NCBI RefSeq assembly: GCF_026004115.1
Contig: NZ_BPIM01000001.1
Location: forward strand, 2,584,501 to 2,648,500
Source: Meiothermus sp.
GTDB taxonomy: Bacteria; Deinococcota; Deinococci; Deinococcales; Thermaceae
Length of the DNA: 64,000 nucleotides
Direction of reading: 5' to 3'
The notes beneath the pieces were generated by a model. That model ran no database searches. It was not told the origin of the DNA and saw nothing but the letters and a program-made list of their open reading frames with translations. How positions within the stretch are numbered: the first letter of the stretch is position 1; each line of letters begins with the position of its first letter. Shown in pieces: positions 50,154 through 59,348 of the stretch. Both the position numbers and the translations under genes were made by a program.

Positions 50154-50806
50154 GGCTCCTCCTGGTGGAGGACGAGCCGGAGGTGCTCCGCCTCTTGCGG
50201 GAGGTCCTGGAGGAAGCGGGCTGGGCCGTGGACGAGGCCACCGGGGTCGCCGAGGCCTTGGGGCTTCTGGAAGCCTTTCCCTACGACCTTCTGATACTGG
50301 ACCTGGCCCTGCCCGACGGGGACGGCCTCGAGGTCCTCCGCTCCGTCCGCCTGCGGAAGATGCCCCTGCCCGTGCTCATCCTCACCGCCCGGGACGCCCC
50401 GGAGGCCCGGGTCCTGGGGCTGGAACAGGGGGCCGACGACTACCTGGTCAAACCCTTCTACCCGCAGGAGGTGGTGGCCCGGGCTCGAGCCCTCCTGCGG
50501 CGAAGCCGGGGCCTGGCCGAGAACTGGCTGCGCCTGGGACGCCTGGAGCTGGACATCGAGGGGCGCCAGGCCTTCTGGCAGGGCCAGGAGGTGCGGCTAT
50601 CCGCCCGCGAGTACGCCCTCCTGGAAGCCCTGGCCCTGCGGGGGGAGGGGTTTTGCCCCCGGGATTACCTGGTGGAAAAGGTCTGGAGCGGGGAGGAGAG
50701 CGTGGACCCGCGCACCGTGGACACCTACATCAAGTACCTTCGCCGCAAACTGACCCTCGACGCCATAGAGACCGTGCGCGGGCTGGGGTACCGCTTCCTG
50801 GGATGA
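50150..50806 (+). CDS. OmpR/PhoB-family response regulator (RR3)
   Basis: Regulator of 218 residues: LVEDEPEV, phosphoacceptor D51 (LLILDLALP), LILTARD, YLVKPFY, and a winged helix ending IETVRGLGYRFLG. It resembles RR1 more than RR2 in linker and length. GTG start, overlapping the PepSY stop by 4 nt. The repeat at 48552 is its likely target by proximity. Confidence 0.92.
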   Translation: MRLLLVEDEPEVLRLLREVLEEAGWAVDEATGVAEALGLLEAFPYDLLILDLALPDGDGLEVLRSVRLRKMPLPVLILTARDAPEARVLGLEQGADDYLVKPFYPQEVVARARALLRRSRGLAENWLRLGRLELDIEGRQAFWQGQEVRLSAREYALLEALALRGEGFCPRDYLVEKVWSGEESVDPRTVDTYIKYLRRKLTLDAIETVRGLGYRFLG

Positions 50807-52005
50807 GCCTGCGCACCCGCTTCGCCCTCTACGCTGCCCTCGCGGTAGCCCTGGCCCTGGGGGTATCGGCCCTGGCCCTGCGCGAGGGTTTGCGGGCCTT
50901 TCTCCTGAGCCAGGCCGACCGGGAGCTCAGGGCCCTGCTCCAGGCGGTGGTTCCGCGCCTGCTTCACGACGAGGAAGGGACGCTACGCCTGGACCTGGAC
51001 GGGGGGCTTTTCTCCTCCCTGAAGCCGGACACCCTCGTGCTGGTGGTGGGCCCGGAGGGAATCCAGGACGCGGCAGGCTTGCTCCCTCCCCCGGCGGAGC
51101 TGGAGGCCTTAGCCCAGGGGAAGGCCGAGGGCTACCTCCTGCAGGAACAACCGGTGGGCGGGGTCCGGGTGTTGGCGGCGCTTCGGATGGAAGAGATGCG
51201 CCAGGTGGTGGCCCTCCTGGATCGGTTGCTGCCCTGGGTTCTGCTCTTAGGGGGCGGAGTGGCGATGCTCCTGGCCCTGGGGCTCGCCACCCGGGCCCTG
51301 GTCCCCCTGGCCCGGACCACCCGGGCCGCCCTGGCCCTGGCGAAAGAGCAAGCCTGGAGTCGCCGGCTGCCCATCCCCCCTAACCCGGACGAGGTGGGGA
51401 AGGTGGTGCAGGCCTTCAACCAGGTTCTGGAAGTTCTGGAACAAGCCCTGGCCTCCGAGCGGCGCTTTGCCCAGGAGGCCGCCCACGCCCTGCGCACCCC
51501 CCTGACCGTGCTCCTGGGCCACCTGGAGCGGGGGCGCCTGGAGGAGGCCCGAATCCAGGCCCAGCGTCTGCGGGAGCTGGTGGAACAGCTCCTCCTGCTG
51601 GCCCGGGCCGAGGTAGACGCCCTGGCGCGGGCCCAAGTAGAACTGGACACCCTGGTTTTTACTGAGGCCGAGGCCCTGCGCCCGGCCTTCCAGGCCAGGG
51701 GGTTGCGGCTGATCGTGGATCTCCCTGAAGAACCCACCGGTGTCCTGGCCAACGATCAGGCTCTCCGGGCGATGGTGGTGGCCTTGCTGGAAAACGCCCT
51801 GCGGCACACTGCCAAAGGGGGAACCGTGCGGATTGGAGTGAGGGGAACCCACCTTTGGGTATACAACGCACCCAGCCATCCCGAACCGGGCACGGGCCTT
51901 GGTCTGCGGTTAGCCAACACCCTGGCGCGGGCCCAGGGGGGGAGCTTACAAGCGGTGGAGGAGGGGAAGGGATTTTTTGTAACACTTCGCTTGGATGGGC
52001 CATAG
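50803..52005 (+). CDS. Sensor histidine kinase (HK3) with divergent catalytic motifs
   Basis: Kinase of 400 residues: TM1 near 5-27, a short periplasmic domain of about 100 residues, TM2 (LLPWVLLLGGGVAMLLALGLA), HAMP, then EAAHALRTPLTVLLGH where the usual acidic residue after the H-box His is Ala. N-box LLENALRH is present, but the G1 box (DxGxG) is replaced by VYNAPSHPEPGTGLGLRL, keeping only G2. ATP binding or phosphatase function may differ from normal kinases. The ATG overlaps the RR3 stop (ATGA). Confidence 0.88.
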   Translation: MSLRTRFALYAALAVALALGVSALALREGLRAFLLSQADRELRALLQAVVPRLLHDEEGTLRLDLDGGLFSSLKPDTLVLVVGPEGIQDAAGLLPPPAELEALAQGKAEGYLLQEQPVGGVRVLAALRMEEMRQVVALLDRLLPWVLLLGGGVAMLLALGLATRALVPLARTTRAALALAKEQAWSRRLPIPPNPDEVGKVVQAFNQVLEVLEQALASERRFAQEAAHALRTPLTVLLGHLERGRLEEARIQAQRLRELVEQLLLLARAEVDALARAQVELDTLVFTEAEALRPAFQARGLRLIVDLPEEPTGVLANDQALRAMVVALLENALRHTAKGGTVRIGVRGTHLWVYNAPSHPEPGTGLGLRLANTLARAQGGSLQAVEEGKGFFVTLRLDGP

Positions 52006-52143
52006 GCCCCTTGGATGCCTGATGAGGAAGTTCCGCTCTAGGCGCTGGGTGCTTGACGGAGTTTTGCGCTCGCCCCCGCCAGTGGCATGGGGTCTACCAT
52101 CGCTGACGACTTTCCGTTCTTCTAGATCAAGGAGTCGCCACCG

Positions 52144-52458
52144 CTAGATCACCCGCCAATGGCACACCCGCAAGACCACGATGGTGATTTTTTGATCCTG
52201 GATGGGGCAGATCGGGCGATAATCCCCTACCCGGTATTTCCAAAACCTGCCGAGTTCCGGCCCATGCAGCGCCTCCTCGATGCTGCGCGGGTCGTCCAGC
52301 ACGGCCACAGACTCCTTGGGTAAGCGCAGCGCCAGCATTGATATGCAAGCATGGCAGCTCGAGGCCCTCCTAGCGGGAGAGTTCGTCCGGGGCCCAGGCT
52401 CGGTGCGTGAACCCTCGCAAAGCGCAGCCAGGAGTGCTTCAGACGCTTGGTGTTGCAA
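52144..52458 (-). pseudogene. RelE/ParE-type toxin remnant
   Basis: The C-terminal half reads VAVLDDPRSIEEALHGPELGRFWKYRVGDYRPICPIQDQKITIVVLRVCHWRVI, matching RelE/ParE toxins, where GRFWKYRVGDYR is diagnostic and the end is normally GHRREVY. Here the end is broken and the N-terminus is replaced by a Cys/Arg/Ser-rich stretch. No antitoxin gene is seen. Probably inactive. The remaining bases of the 52006-52625 gap show nothing recognisable. Confidence 0.6.
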
Positions 52459-52625
52459 AAAATGCTCCTATCTAGGCGACCTGATTGGGTCTTATGTACC
52501 CACCAAGCCTCCCCTCACGGCCCCACGCCACAGCATTCATCCTTTTTGTTTGGAATGAGTTCCTACCGGTTCAAAGCGTTTGTTGGCAGCAGCCTGAGTA
52601 ATTCAAAGTTTTCAGAAAAAACCTG

Positions 52626-52655
52626 TTGACAGAAACAATCAAATACAGTCATAAT
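52626..52655 (+). promoter_or_regulatory. Promoter of the DeoR-led carbohydrate cluster
   Basis: TTGACA (52626-52631), 18 nt, CATAAT (52650-52655), 11 nt before the ATG. AATCAA-type repeats (52637, 52654) around the -10 are candidate operator halves for autoregulation by the DeoR-family protein. Confidence 0.75.
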
Positions 52656-52666
52656 CAATCACAACC

Positions 52667-53398
52667 ATGCTTGCCTCAGAGCGTCAACAGGCCTTACTGG
52701 CCCTGCTAAAGCAAAATGGGGCTTTCCGCACCAAGGATCTGGCCAGGGAGCTGGGTGCTTCTGAAGCCACGATCCGGCGAGATCTTAGAGTACTTTCCGA
52801 GCGCGGCGAGCTTCATCGAGAGCATGGAGGTGCTGTCGTTTTGGAGCAGGAACCGCCCTATTCAATCAAAATCGGAAAGAATCAAGCGGTTAAGGAGGCC
52901 ATTGCCCGGAAGGCTCTTCAGTACGTGGAGGAGGGCATGACCCTGATCCTTGACTCCGGCACCACCACGCTCGCCCTGGCCCGTCTACTTGCAGGCTTGC
53001 GGGTACGGGTATTTGCCCTTGATTTGGTGGTGGCCCAAACCCTAGCCCAGGGCCATACCGAGGTATGGCTGCCTGGGGGTCTGGTTCGCAATGGCTTTTA
53101 CAGCCTGACAAGTCAATGGGTCCTGGAAAGCCTGGCCCAGATCAAGGCCGACTTGTTTTTCCTTGGAGCAGATGCTTTTGATCTTTTCGAAGTCACCAAT
53201 CACACCCTGGAGGAGGCCTTTGTAAAGAAAAAGGCGCTGGCTGTGGCCGATAGAACTGTATTGCTGGCGGATGGCAGCAAGTTTGGGCACAAAGCGGTGG
53301 CTCGAGTAACCCCACTCAGCGCCTTGTTTCGTATGGTGACAGATCTGGAGCATCCTGCGCTGGCCGAAGTCGTTCCTGTGGAGGTCGTCCGTGCATAA
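52667..53398 (+). CDS. DeoR/GlpR-family transcriptional regulator
   Basis: Repressor of 243 residues. The N-terminal HTH is MLASERQQALLALLKQNGAFRTKDLARELGASEATIRRDLRVLSERGELHREHGGAV, matching the DeoR signature. The C-terminal sugar-phosphate-binding domain has LILDSGTTTLALARLL and FFLGADAFDLFEVTNHTLEEAFVKK. It probably represses this cluster until a phosphorylated sugar binds. The stop overlaps the next GTG by 8 nt, tying regulator and pathway genes together. Confidence 0.9.
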   Translation: MLASERQQALLALLKQNGAFRTKDLARELGASEATIRRDLRVLSERGELHREHGGAVVLEQEPPYSIKIGKNQAVKEAIARKALQYVEEGMTLILDSGTTTLALARLLAGLRVRVFALDLVVAQTLAQGHTEVWLPGGLVRNGFYSLTSQWVLESLAQIKADLFFLGADAFDLFEVTNHTLEEAFVKKKALAVADRTVLLADGSKFGHKAVARVTPLSALFRMVTDLEHPALAEVVPVEVVRA

Positions 53399-54191
53399 GT
53401 TTAAGGAGCTTTTTGGCTACAAACCCATTATTGCCATGGTGCATCTGGACGCCCTGCCGGGCACCCCTCTTTATCGAGGCAGCATGGAGGCCATTTTGAA
53501 TGGAGCTAGGCAGGATCTGCAGATTTTGCAGGAAGCAGGAGTCGATGCCGTAATGTTTGGTAACGAAAATGACCGGCCTTACGAGCTTTCGGTTAATCCC
53601 GCCTCGGTGGCAGCCATGGCTTTTGTGATTGGGCGTTTGCGCGATGAGATTCGGGTGCCGTTTGGTGTCAATGTGCTTTGGGATCCCATGGCCAGCATGG
53701 CCCTTGCTGCCGCTACAGGGGCTCGATTTGTGCGCGAGGTGTTTACCGGTCTTTACGGCTCAGACATGGGTTTGTGGAGCGGGCGAGCGGCAGAAGCACT
53801 CCGTTACAGGCGTCTTTTAGGATGCGACGACGTGTTTTTGCTGTACAACGTGAGTGCAGAGTTCGCCTCGCCGCTGGATAATCGCAGCCTGGTCGAACGA
53901 GCCCGTAGTGCGGTCTTTTCCAGTTTGGCCGACGCCATATTGGTCTCTGGGCCCATGACCGGCGAAGGAGCTCGTCTGGAGCATCTACAAGCAGTTAAAG
54001 CAGCTTTACCCGACCTACCGGTGCTGGCCAACACGGGCGTGCGGCACGAGACGGTAGCAGACGTCCTCGAGGTGGCCGATGGAGCCATTGTGGGCACGGC
54101 CTTCAAACGCGATGGGCACACTTGGAACGAAGTGGATCGCGAGCGTGTTCAGCAATTCATGGCTATTGTGCGAAAGACCAGGGGGTCTTGA
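53391..54191 (+). CDS. BtpA/SgcQ-family TIM-barrel protein
   Basis: Protein of 266 residues with GYKPIIAMVHLDALPGTP at the N-terminus, DAVMFGNENDRPY, VPFGVNVLWDP, FVREVFTGLYGSDMGLW, ILVSGPMTG, and LANTGVRHETVADVLEVADGAIVGTAFKRDG, the diagnostic PF03437 blocks. Members include photosystem I-related BtpA and SgcQ of the uncharacterised E. coli sgc cluster; the reaction is unknown, although a nucleoside- or sugar-phosphate-type barrel enzyme is likely. GTG start, overlapping DeoR. It overlaps the kinase gene by 1 nt. Confidence 0.87.
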   Translation: MHKFKELFGYKPIIAMVHLDALPGTPLYRGSMEAILNGARQDLQILQEAGVDAVMFGNENDRPYELSVNPASVAAMAFVIGRLRDEIRVPFGVNVLWDPMASMALAAATGARFVREVFTGLYGSDMGLWSGRAAEALRYRRLLGCDDVFLLYNVSAEFASPLDNRSLVERARSAVFSSLADAILVSGPMTGEGARLEHLQAVKAALPDLPVLANTGVRHETVADVLEVADGAIVGTAFKRDGHTWNEVDRERVQQFMAIVRKTRGS

Positions 54192-55663
54192 TGGTCATTG
54201 GTTTGGACATTGGCACCAGCTCGGTCAAGGGTGTTCTGCTGGACGAGGCCGCACAGGTTATAGCCCAGTCTGAACATCTGCACCGCCTTCACCATCCGGC
54301 TTCCGGTTGGGCCGAGGAGGATCCTGAGGACTGGTGGGCGGGCACTCTGGCCGTCTTGCGACTGTTGAGAGAAGAAGCTCGAGGCGCCCCCATCGATGGG
54401 CTGGGCGTTTCTGGCATGGTACCGGCAATGGTGTTGCACGGGAGCAAGGGCCAGGTACTCAGGCCCTCCATCCAGCAAAACGACGCCAGGGCAGTAAGAG
54501 AAATTGCGCTTCTTAGAGAATTTTTTGCCGATGAGGCCCTATTTGCTCGTACCGGGGCAACCTGGAACCAGCAGGTCGTAGCTCCCAAACTGCTTTGGAT
54601 CAAGCGCAACGAGCCCGAAGTGTGGAGCCATTTGGAATGGCTGAGCGGCTCCTATGAGCACATTGTCTACAAGCTGAGCGGATCTCGATACACGGAAGCC
54701 AACTGGGCACTAGAGTCCGGGCTATGGGATCCGTATAAGGCGGTCTGGCTAGAGGAGGTTCTGGATTACCTGGAGGTGCCTCCGGGTCTGCTGGCGCCGG
54801 TGCGTTTTCCCCAGGAGGTAGTGGGCTACCTTAGGCGAGAAGTAGCGGGGCTAACCGGCCTGCCGGAAGGGCTACCGATTATCGCTGGAAGTGCGGACCA
54901 CATTGCAGCCGCCCTGGCCGCGGGCTTGCAGCAAGAAGGGCAGGCCGTTATTAAGCTGGGCAGTGCGGGCGACTTTTTGTATGTGAGCCCTACCTTTACC
55001 CCGCTGCGCGAACTTTACATTGATTACCACGACCTTCCAGGACTTTATGTGCTCAATGGCTGCATGGCCAGCTCGGGTACGCTGCTGGAGTGGTTTCGGC
55101 GCAACTTCCGCCCAGGCGCAAGCTTTTCCGAGTTGGATGCCGAGGCGGCTCGAGTGATCCCGGGGGCTGAAGGGCTGGTGGCGCTACCTTACTTTCTTGG
55201 CGAGAAGACGCCTTTCAGCGATCCACTAGCCCGCGGTAGCGTCCTGGGTCTTACTCTTCAACATACCCCTCCCCACCTCTACCGGGCTTTGCTGGAAGCG
55301 GTAGCTTACGCATTCAAGCACCACGTGGAGGTGCTGGAGTCTTACGGCCATCGAGTGCACCGTTACACAGTGATGGATGGGGGTGCGCGAAGTCCGCTTT
55401 GGCGCAAAATCTTGGCCAGTGTTCTAGGTCAAGAGGTTCATTTTCTGGCCCAGAGTGTGCAAGGTAGCGCTTTCGGTGTGGGGTTTCTGACCGGCATGGC
55501 CCTGGGCCGGTGGGATCTGGAGAGCCTGCCGCTCGAGGTTGCTGGCAGCACCGCACCAGAGGAAAGCTGGGTTGATTTATACCAACCCATCTATCGGCTT
55601 TACCGAGAGGCCTACCCCAGTTTGCGGGGCTGGTTTGCTCAGTTGGGAGGAATACATGCCTAA
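54191..55663 (+). CDS. FGGY-family carbohydrate kinase
   Basis: Sugar kinase of 490 residues. N-terminal phosphate loop IGLDIGTSSVKGVLLDE, the xylulokinase-like HHPASGWAEEDPEDWW, IQQNDARA, PIIAGSADHIAAALAAGL, VIKLGSAGDFL, and the C-terminal VMDGGARSPLWRKILASVLGQEVH. It phosphorylates a pentulose, polyol or related sugar; the exact substrate is not visible. The ATG overlaps the preceding TGA (TGATG). It ends 8 nt inside the next gene. Confidence 0.87.
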   Translation: MVIGLDIGTSSVKGVLLDEAAQVIAQSEHLHRLHHPASGWAEEDPEDWWAGTLAVLRLLREEARGAPIDGLGVSGMVPAMVLHGSKGQVLRPSIQQNDARAVREIALLREFFADEALFARTGATWNQQVVAPKLLWIKRNEPEVWSHLEWLSGSYEHIVYKLSGSRYTEANWALESGLWDPYKAVWLEEVLDYLEVPPGLLAPVRFPQEVVGYLRREVAGLTGLPEGLPIIAGSADHIAAALAAGLQQEGQAVIKLGSAGDFLYVSPTFTPLRELYIDYHDLPGLYVLNGCMASSGTLLEWFRRNFRPGASFSELDAEAARVIPGAEGLVALPYFLGEKTPFSDPLARGSVLGLTLQHTPPHLYRALLEAVAYAFKHHVEVLESYGHRVHRYTVMDGGARSPLWRKILASVLGQEVHFLAQSVQGSAFGVGFLTGMALGRWDLESLPLEVAGSTAPEESWVDLYQPIYRLYREAYPSLRGWFAQLGGIHA

Positions 55664-56426
55664 CGCCCTCGTAACCGGTGCAGGAAGCGGTATTGGTCAG
55701 GCCATTGCGGCCCGGCTGGTTCGGGAAGGATTTCGGGTCTGGGTAAGCGACCTCGAGCCCATACGGGCCGAGCAGGTGGGCAAGGCCCTGGGGATGCCCC
55801 ATCTGGCCGTGGATGTGACCAGCCGGAGCGCCCTGGAGGAAGCTGCGAGGCATATTTTCGCTAGCGACCATCGGCTCGATGTTCTCGTGGCCAATGCCGG
55901 GGTCTCTACCATGAACCCCTTCCTGGAGCTGAGCGAAGAGGAGTGGGATTTTAACTTCGCAGTCAATGCGAAAGGCACCTTCCTCACCTTGCAGACCTTT
56001 GCCCGCCAGATGGCCCAACAACCCCTAATGACCGGGCGGGAAGTGCGCGGAAAACTCATCGCTACTGCCTCGATGGCTGCCCGCCAGGCCGCGCCCTTGC
56101 TGGCGCACTACTCGGCCAGCAAGTTTGCGGTCTTGGGTCTGGTACAGGCTATAGCGAAAGAGCTAGCGCCGCTGCAGCTAACGGTCAATGCGGTTAATCC
56201 AGGTTTTGTGCAGACCCAAATGCAGGAAAGAGAGGTGGCCTGGGAGGCCCGCCTGCGTGGGCTTAGTCCCCAAGCAGTATTGAAAGACTATGTGCGACAG
56301 ACACCCTTGGGCCGTCTACAACGCCCCGAGGACGTGGCGGCTGCTGTGGCTTTTCTGGTGGGTCCCGACTCCGACTTTATTACCGGAGAGGCTATGGAGG
56401 TCAATGGTGGGGCCTGGATCTTCTAA
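55656..56426 (+). CDS. Short-chain dehydrogenase/reductase
   Basis: SDR of 256 residues. Cofactor motif VTGAGSGIGQAIA (residues 7-19), an Asp after the second strand (VSDLEP) pointing to NAD, NAG motif VANAGV, catalytic YxxxK as YSASK, and the C-terminal FITGEAMEVNGGAW. It probably interconverts a polyol and a ketose ahead of the FGGY kinase, as in ribitol, arabitol or sorbitol pathways; this is inference from neighbours. The ATG at 55656 overlaps the kinase end. Confidence 0.9.
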   Translation: MPNALVTGAGSGIGQAIAARLVREGFRVWVSDLEPIRAEQVGKALGMPHLAVDVTSRSALEEAARHIFASDHRLDVLVANAGVSTMNPFLELSEEEWDFNFAVNAKGTFLTLQTFARQMAQQPLMTGREVRGKLIATASMAARQAAPLLAHYSASKFAVLGLVQAIAKELAPLQLTVNAVNPGFVQTQMQEREVAWEARLRGLSPQAVLKDYVRQTPLGRLQRPEDVAAAVAFLVGPDSDFITGEAMEVNGGAWIF

Positions 56427-57216
56427 CCGCTGGCTGGCCCTTGTGGGTCATGTGGGTTTGTGGTTCTTTAGCCTGATCTTCCTTTTGCCTTTGGGCTGGG
56501 TGCTCCTGCGGGCGCTGTCCTCGGAAGGGCAGCCCTTCAGCCTGGCCAGCATGACCTTTGATAATTTTGCCAGACTGATTCAAGGGCCCTTCGGCTTGGG
56601 TTTGCGCAACAGCTTATGGGTTGGAGCTGGGGTGGTGGCCCTGGGTCTGCCCCTGGCTGCGCCTTTGGGCTATGCCCTGGCGCGTTATAACCTGGGGGGA
56701 CATGCCTTGCGCTTTGGGGTGCTGGCTACCCAGATGCTGCCGCCTATTGTGCTGGCTCTTCCGCTATTTGCCCTCTTTCGGGCGGTGGGTCTAAGCGGAA
56801 GCTTAGGGGGGCTGATAATTGCCTATCTGGCATTCGCCCTGCCCTTTATGACCTGGCTGCTGATGGGCTTCTTCCGAACATTTCCGCGTGAGCTGGAAGA
56901 GGCTGCGCGGGTAGACGGAGCCGGTTTTCTCTACATCTTCACTCGCATTGTGTTGCCCCTTTCCGCACCGGGCCTGTTTGCTGCAGGGGTGATGGGTTTT
57001 TTGCTTTCTTGGAACGAGTTTCTTTTGGCGCTTTTGCTTAGCGGACGTGAATCGCAGACTGTTCCCGTAGCGCTCTCCACCTTTATCACCCAGCGCGGGG
57101 TGCTATTCGCACAGGTGGCTGCTGGGGTCGTGCTGGCGGTGCTTCCGGTGGCCTTACTGGCCAGGATCATAGATCGCTACCTGGTGGAAGGACTGACCCT
57201 GGGGGCGGTGAAGTAA
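56404..57216 (+). CDS. Carbohydrate ABC transporter permease, MalG type (system A)
   Basis: Membrane protein of 270 residues with six helices. The EAA loop EEAARVDGAGFLYIFTRIVLPLSAPG is near residue 170. SWNEFLLALLLSG and the helix after it are typical of MalG/UgpE. The ATG at 56404 lies 23 nt before the SDR stop; a later start would lose the first helix. MalG-type is placed before the binding protein and the MalF-type permease, an unusual order. Confidence 0.87.
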   Translation: MVGPGSSNRWLALVGHVGLWFFSLIFLLPLGWVLLRALSSEGQPFSLASMTFDNFARLIQGPFGLGLRNSLWVGAGVVALGLPLAAPLGYALARYNLGGHALRFGVLATQMLPPIVLALPLFALFRAVGLSGSLGGLIIAYLAFALPFMTWLLMGFFRTFPRELEEAARVDGAGFLYIFTRIVLPLSAPGLFAAGVMGFLLSWNEFLLALLLSGRESQTVPVALSTFITQRGVLFAQVAAGVVLAVLPVALLARIIDRYLVEGLTLGAVK

Positions 57217-57227
57217 AGGAGGTTGGC

Positions 57228-58484
57228 ATGAAGTGGTTGTTGGCTTTAGGTGCGGTGTTCGGCTTAGCAGTGGCCCAAGGGGTTACCCTCCAGGCTTTGA
57301 TGGAGGATGTTCCCGAAACCCAGATGATCGAAAAACTTTTGCCCGAGTTCGAGCAGAAAACCGGCATCAAGGTGGTCTTCGAGAAGGTGCAGTACGGGGC
57401 CATGCACGACAAGCTGGTATCGCAGCTTTTGTCCCCCCAAAGCAGCTACGATTTCCTCCAGGTAGACTTTCTATGGGCGGGGGAGTTCCCCGCTGCCGGT
57501 TGGCTGGAGCCGCTCGAGCCCTATGTGCGCAAGAGCAACTTCGATCTCTCGGTCTATTACCCCTCCATGCTCGATCTGGTGGGCTACTACCAGAAGACCC
57601 TGTATATGATACCCATGTACAACTATGCCATGGGCCTTATCTACCGAAAGGATCTGCTGGCCCGCAAAGACCTGCAGGACAAGTTTAGGGCCCAGTTCAA
57701 AGTGCCGCTGGCGCTACCCAAAAATCTCGATGCATATGCTCAGATCGCAGGCTTTATGCACAAGAATGCAGGGCTTTCAGGGGTAGCCATGCAGGGCCAG
57801 CGCGGTGATCCCAACTTCATGGAGTTTTCCAACTACCTCTTTGCGGCAGGCGGACGCTACCTTGACGATAAGAACCGCGTTGTTCTCAACAACCCCATGG
57901 GCCAGAAGGCCTTGCAGACCTATGTCCAGATGATTCGCAACTTTGCCCCCCGAGGGGCCCTCAATTTTAACCTTGACGACACCTTCCGGGTTATGTGCCA
58001 GGGCCAGGCCTTCAGTATGGTCACCTACTGGTGGATGCTGCCGCAGCTAGATAACCCCCAGCAATGCCCAAAGGTGGCCGGTAAGGTAGCCCTGGCCCCG
58101 ATGCCGGGCGGAAAGGGTGTCAACGGGGGCTGGGGCTGGGCCATCCCCAAGAACTCTGCAAACAAAGAGGCAGCCTGGCAGTTTATTAGCTGGGTGGAAT
58201 CAAAGGAAGTGGTGCTCAAGCGGGCGCTGGCCGGGCATGCTCCTACCCGAAGCGACGTATTCCAAAATGCTGAAGTTTTAAGCAAATATCCCTACTACAA
58301 GGAAGCTCAGGTCATTATCTCAGGCGCGCAAAAGGTACCCATCTTCGCCTTCACTGCTGAGATGGAAGACGTGGTGGGTCGCGAAATTAGCCTTGCCGCA
58401 GGGGGCCAAAAGAGCACTGCAGCCGCTTTGCAGGATGCTGCCAAGGGCCTCGAGGCGCTGCTGCGCAAAGCCGGCCTGCGTTAG
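57228..58484 (+). CDS. Extracellular sugar-binding protein (system A)
   Basis: Family 1 solute-binding protein of 418 residues. Signal peptide MKWLLALGAVFGLAVAQ, then VTLQALMEDVPETQMIEKLLPEFEQKTGIKVVFEKVQYGAMHDKLVSQL, typical of the polyol/oligosaccharide group, YDFLQVDFLWAGEF, and WGWAIPKNSANKEAAWQFISW. No lipobox Cys is seen. RBS AAAGGAGG lies directly upstream. It should deliver the substrate to the permeases at 56404 and 58494. Confidence 0.9.
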   Translation: MKWLLALGAVFGLAVAQGVTLQALMEDVPETQMIEKLLPEFEQKTGIKVVFEKVQYGAMHDKLVSQLLSPQSSYDFLQVDFLWAGEFPAAGWLEPLEPYVRKSNFDLSVYYPSMLDLVGYYQKTLYMIPMYNYAMGLIYRKDLLARKDLQDKFRAQFKVPLALPKNLDAYAQIAGFMHKNAGLSGVAMQGQRGDPNFMEFSNYLFAAGGRYLDDKNRVVLNNPMGQKALQTYVQMIRNFAPRGALNFNLDDTFRVMCQGQAFSMVTYWWMLPQLDNPQQCPKVAGKVALAPMPGGKGVNGGWGWAIPKNSANKEAAWQFISWVESKEVVLKRALAGHAPTRSDVFQNAEVLSKYPYYKEAQVIISGAQKVPIFAFTAEMEDVVGREISLAAGGQKSTAAALQDAAKGLEALLRKAGLR

Positions 58485-58493
58485 GAGATTTGT

Positions 58494-59327
58494 TTGAAGC
58501 GTGTAGAAGGGGTTCTGCTTGGCTTTCCCGGACTGCTGGTGCTAGCCGGAGTGGTTGGCGTGCCGCTCTTCTACACCCTGGGAATCTCACTAACGAACTA
58601 TACTTTTTTGCGCCCTGGTTGGGAATGGGTGGGCCTCGAGAACTACCTCGAACTGGCTCGAGACGTCTATTTTATTCACGCTTTAGCGCTAAGCGTGCTC
58701 TACGTAGTCCTCACAGTGGGCCTTTCCCTGGGGCTGGGGCTGCTGCTAGCTGTGTTACTGCAACAGCCCGTACCTCTTCGAGGCTTTCATTACTTTGCGG
58801 TAAGTTTGCCGATGCTCATCGCACCGGTAGGGGTGGGCCTCATTTGGAAAATGTTGCTTCATCCTGAGCTCGGCCCGCTGGGGCGTCTGACCGGTTTGGA
58901 CTTTCTGGGTGATGTCCGGCTGGCTTTATTAACCTTGATTTGTATTGATGTCTGGCAGCAGGTTTCGCTGGTGGCGCTGATTCTTCTGGCAGGCTTGCGC
59001 AGCCTGCCCAAAGAGCCCCTCGAGGCTGCCGTTGTGGATGGGGCTACCCCCTTCCAACGCTTCCGCTACGTTACCCTGCCCCTGTTGCAGCCGGTGTTGG
59101 TCATCCTGGTAATCCTGCAGACCGTTGCGGAACTCCGCACCTATGACCTGGTTTATGTGCTCACGCGGGGAGGGCCAGGGAGCGCTACCGAGCTTGTGAG
59201 TTACTTTATTTACCGCAAGGCCTTCTTAGGTCTGGATCTTTCGGCTGCTAGCGCCATGGCCTTCGTTCTTTTATTGGCCAGCCTGGGTTTGGTAGCCCTG
59301 TATTACCGCTGGCTGATACGCTTGTGA
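58494..59327 (+). CDS. Carbohydrate ABC transporter permease, MalF type (system A)
   Basis: Membrane protein of 277 residues with six helices. EAA loop LEAAVVDGATPFQRFRYVTLPLLQPV near residue 180; TRGGPGSATELVSYFIYRKAF near 223 is a family hallmark. TTG start at 58494 after GGAG, the only start before the first helix. Works with the MalG-type protein at 56404. Confidence 0.88.
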   Translation: MKRVEGVLLGFPGLLVLAGVVGVPLFYTLGISLTNYTFLRPGWEWVGLENYLELARDVYFIHALALSVLYVVLTVGLSLGLGLLLAVLLQQPVPLRGFHYFAVSLPMLIAPVGVGLIWKMLLHPELGPLGRLTGLDFLGDVRLALLTLICIDVWQQVSLVALILLAGLRSLPKEPLEAAVVDGATPFQRFRYVTLPLLQPVLVILVILQTVAELRTYDLVYVLTRGGPGSATELVSYFIYRKAFLGLDLSAASAMAFVLLLASLGLVALYYRWLIRL

Positions 59328-59348
59328 CAAAAGGGGTGAAAAGTCTTA

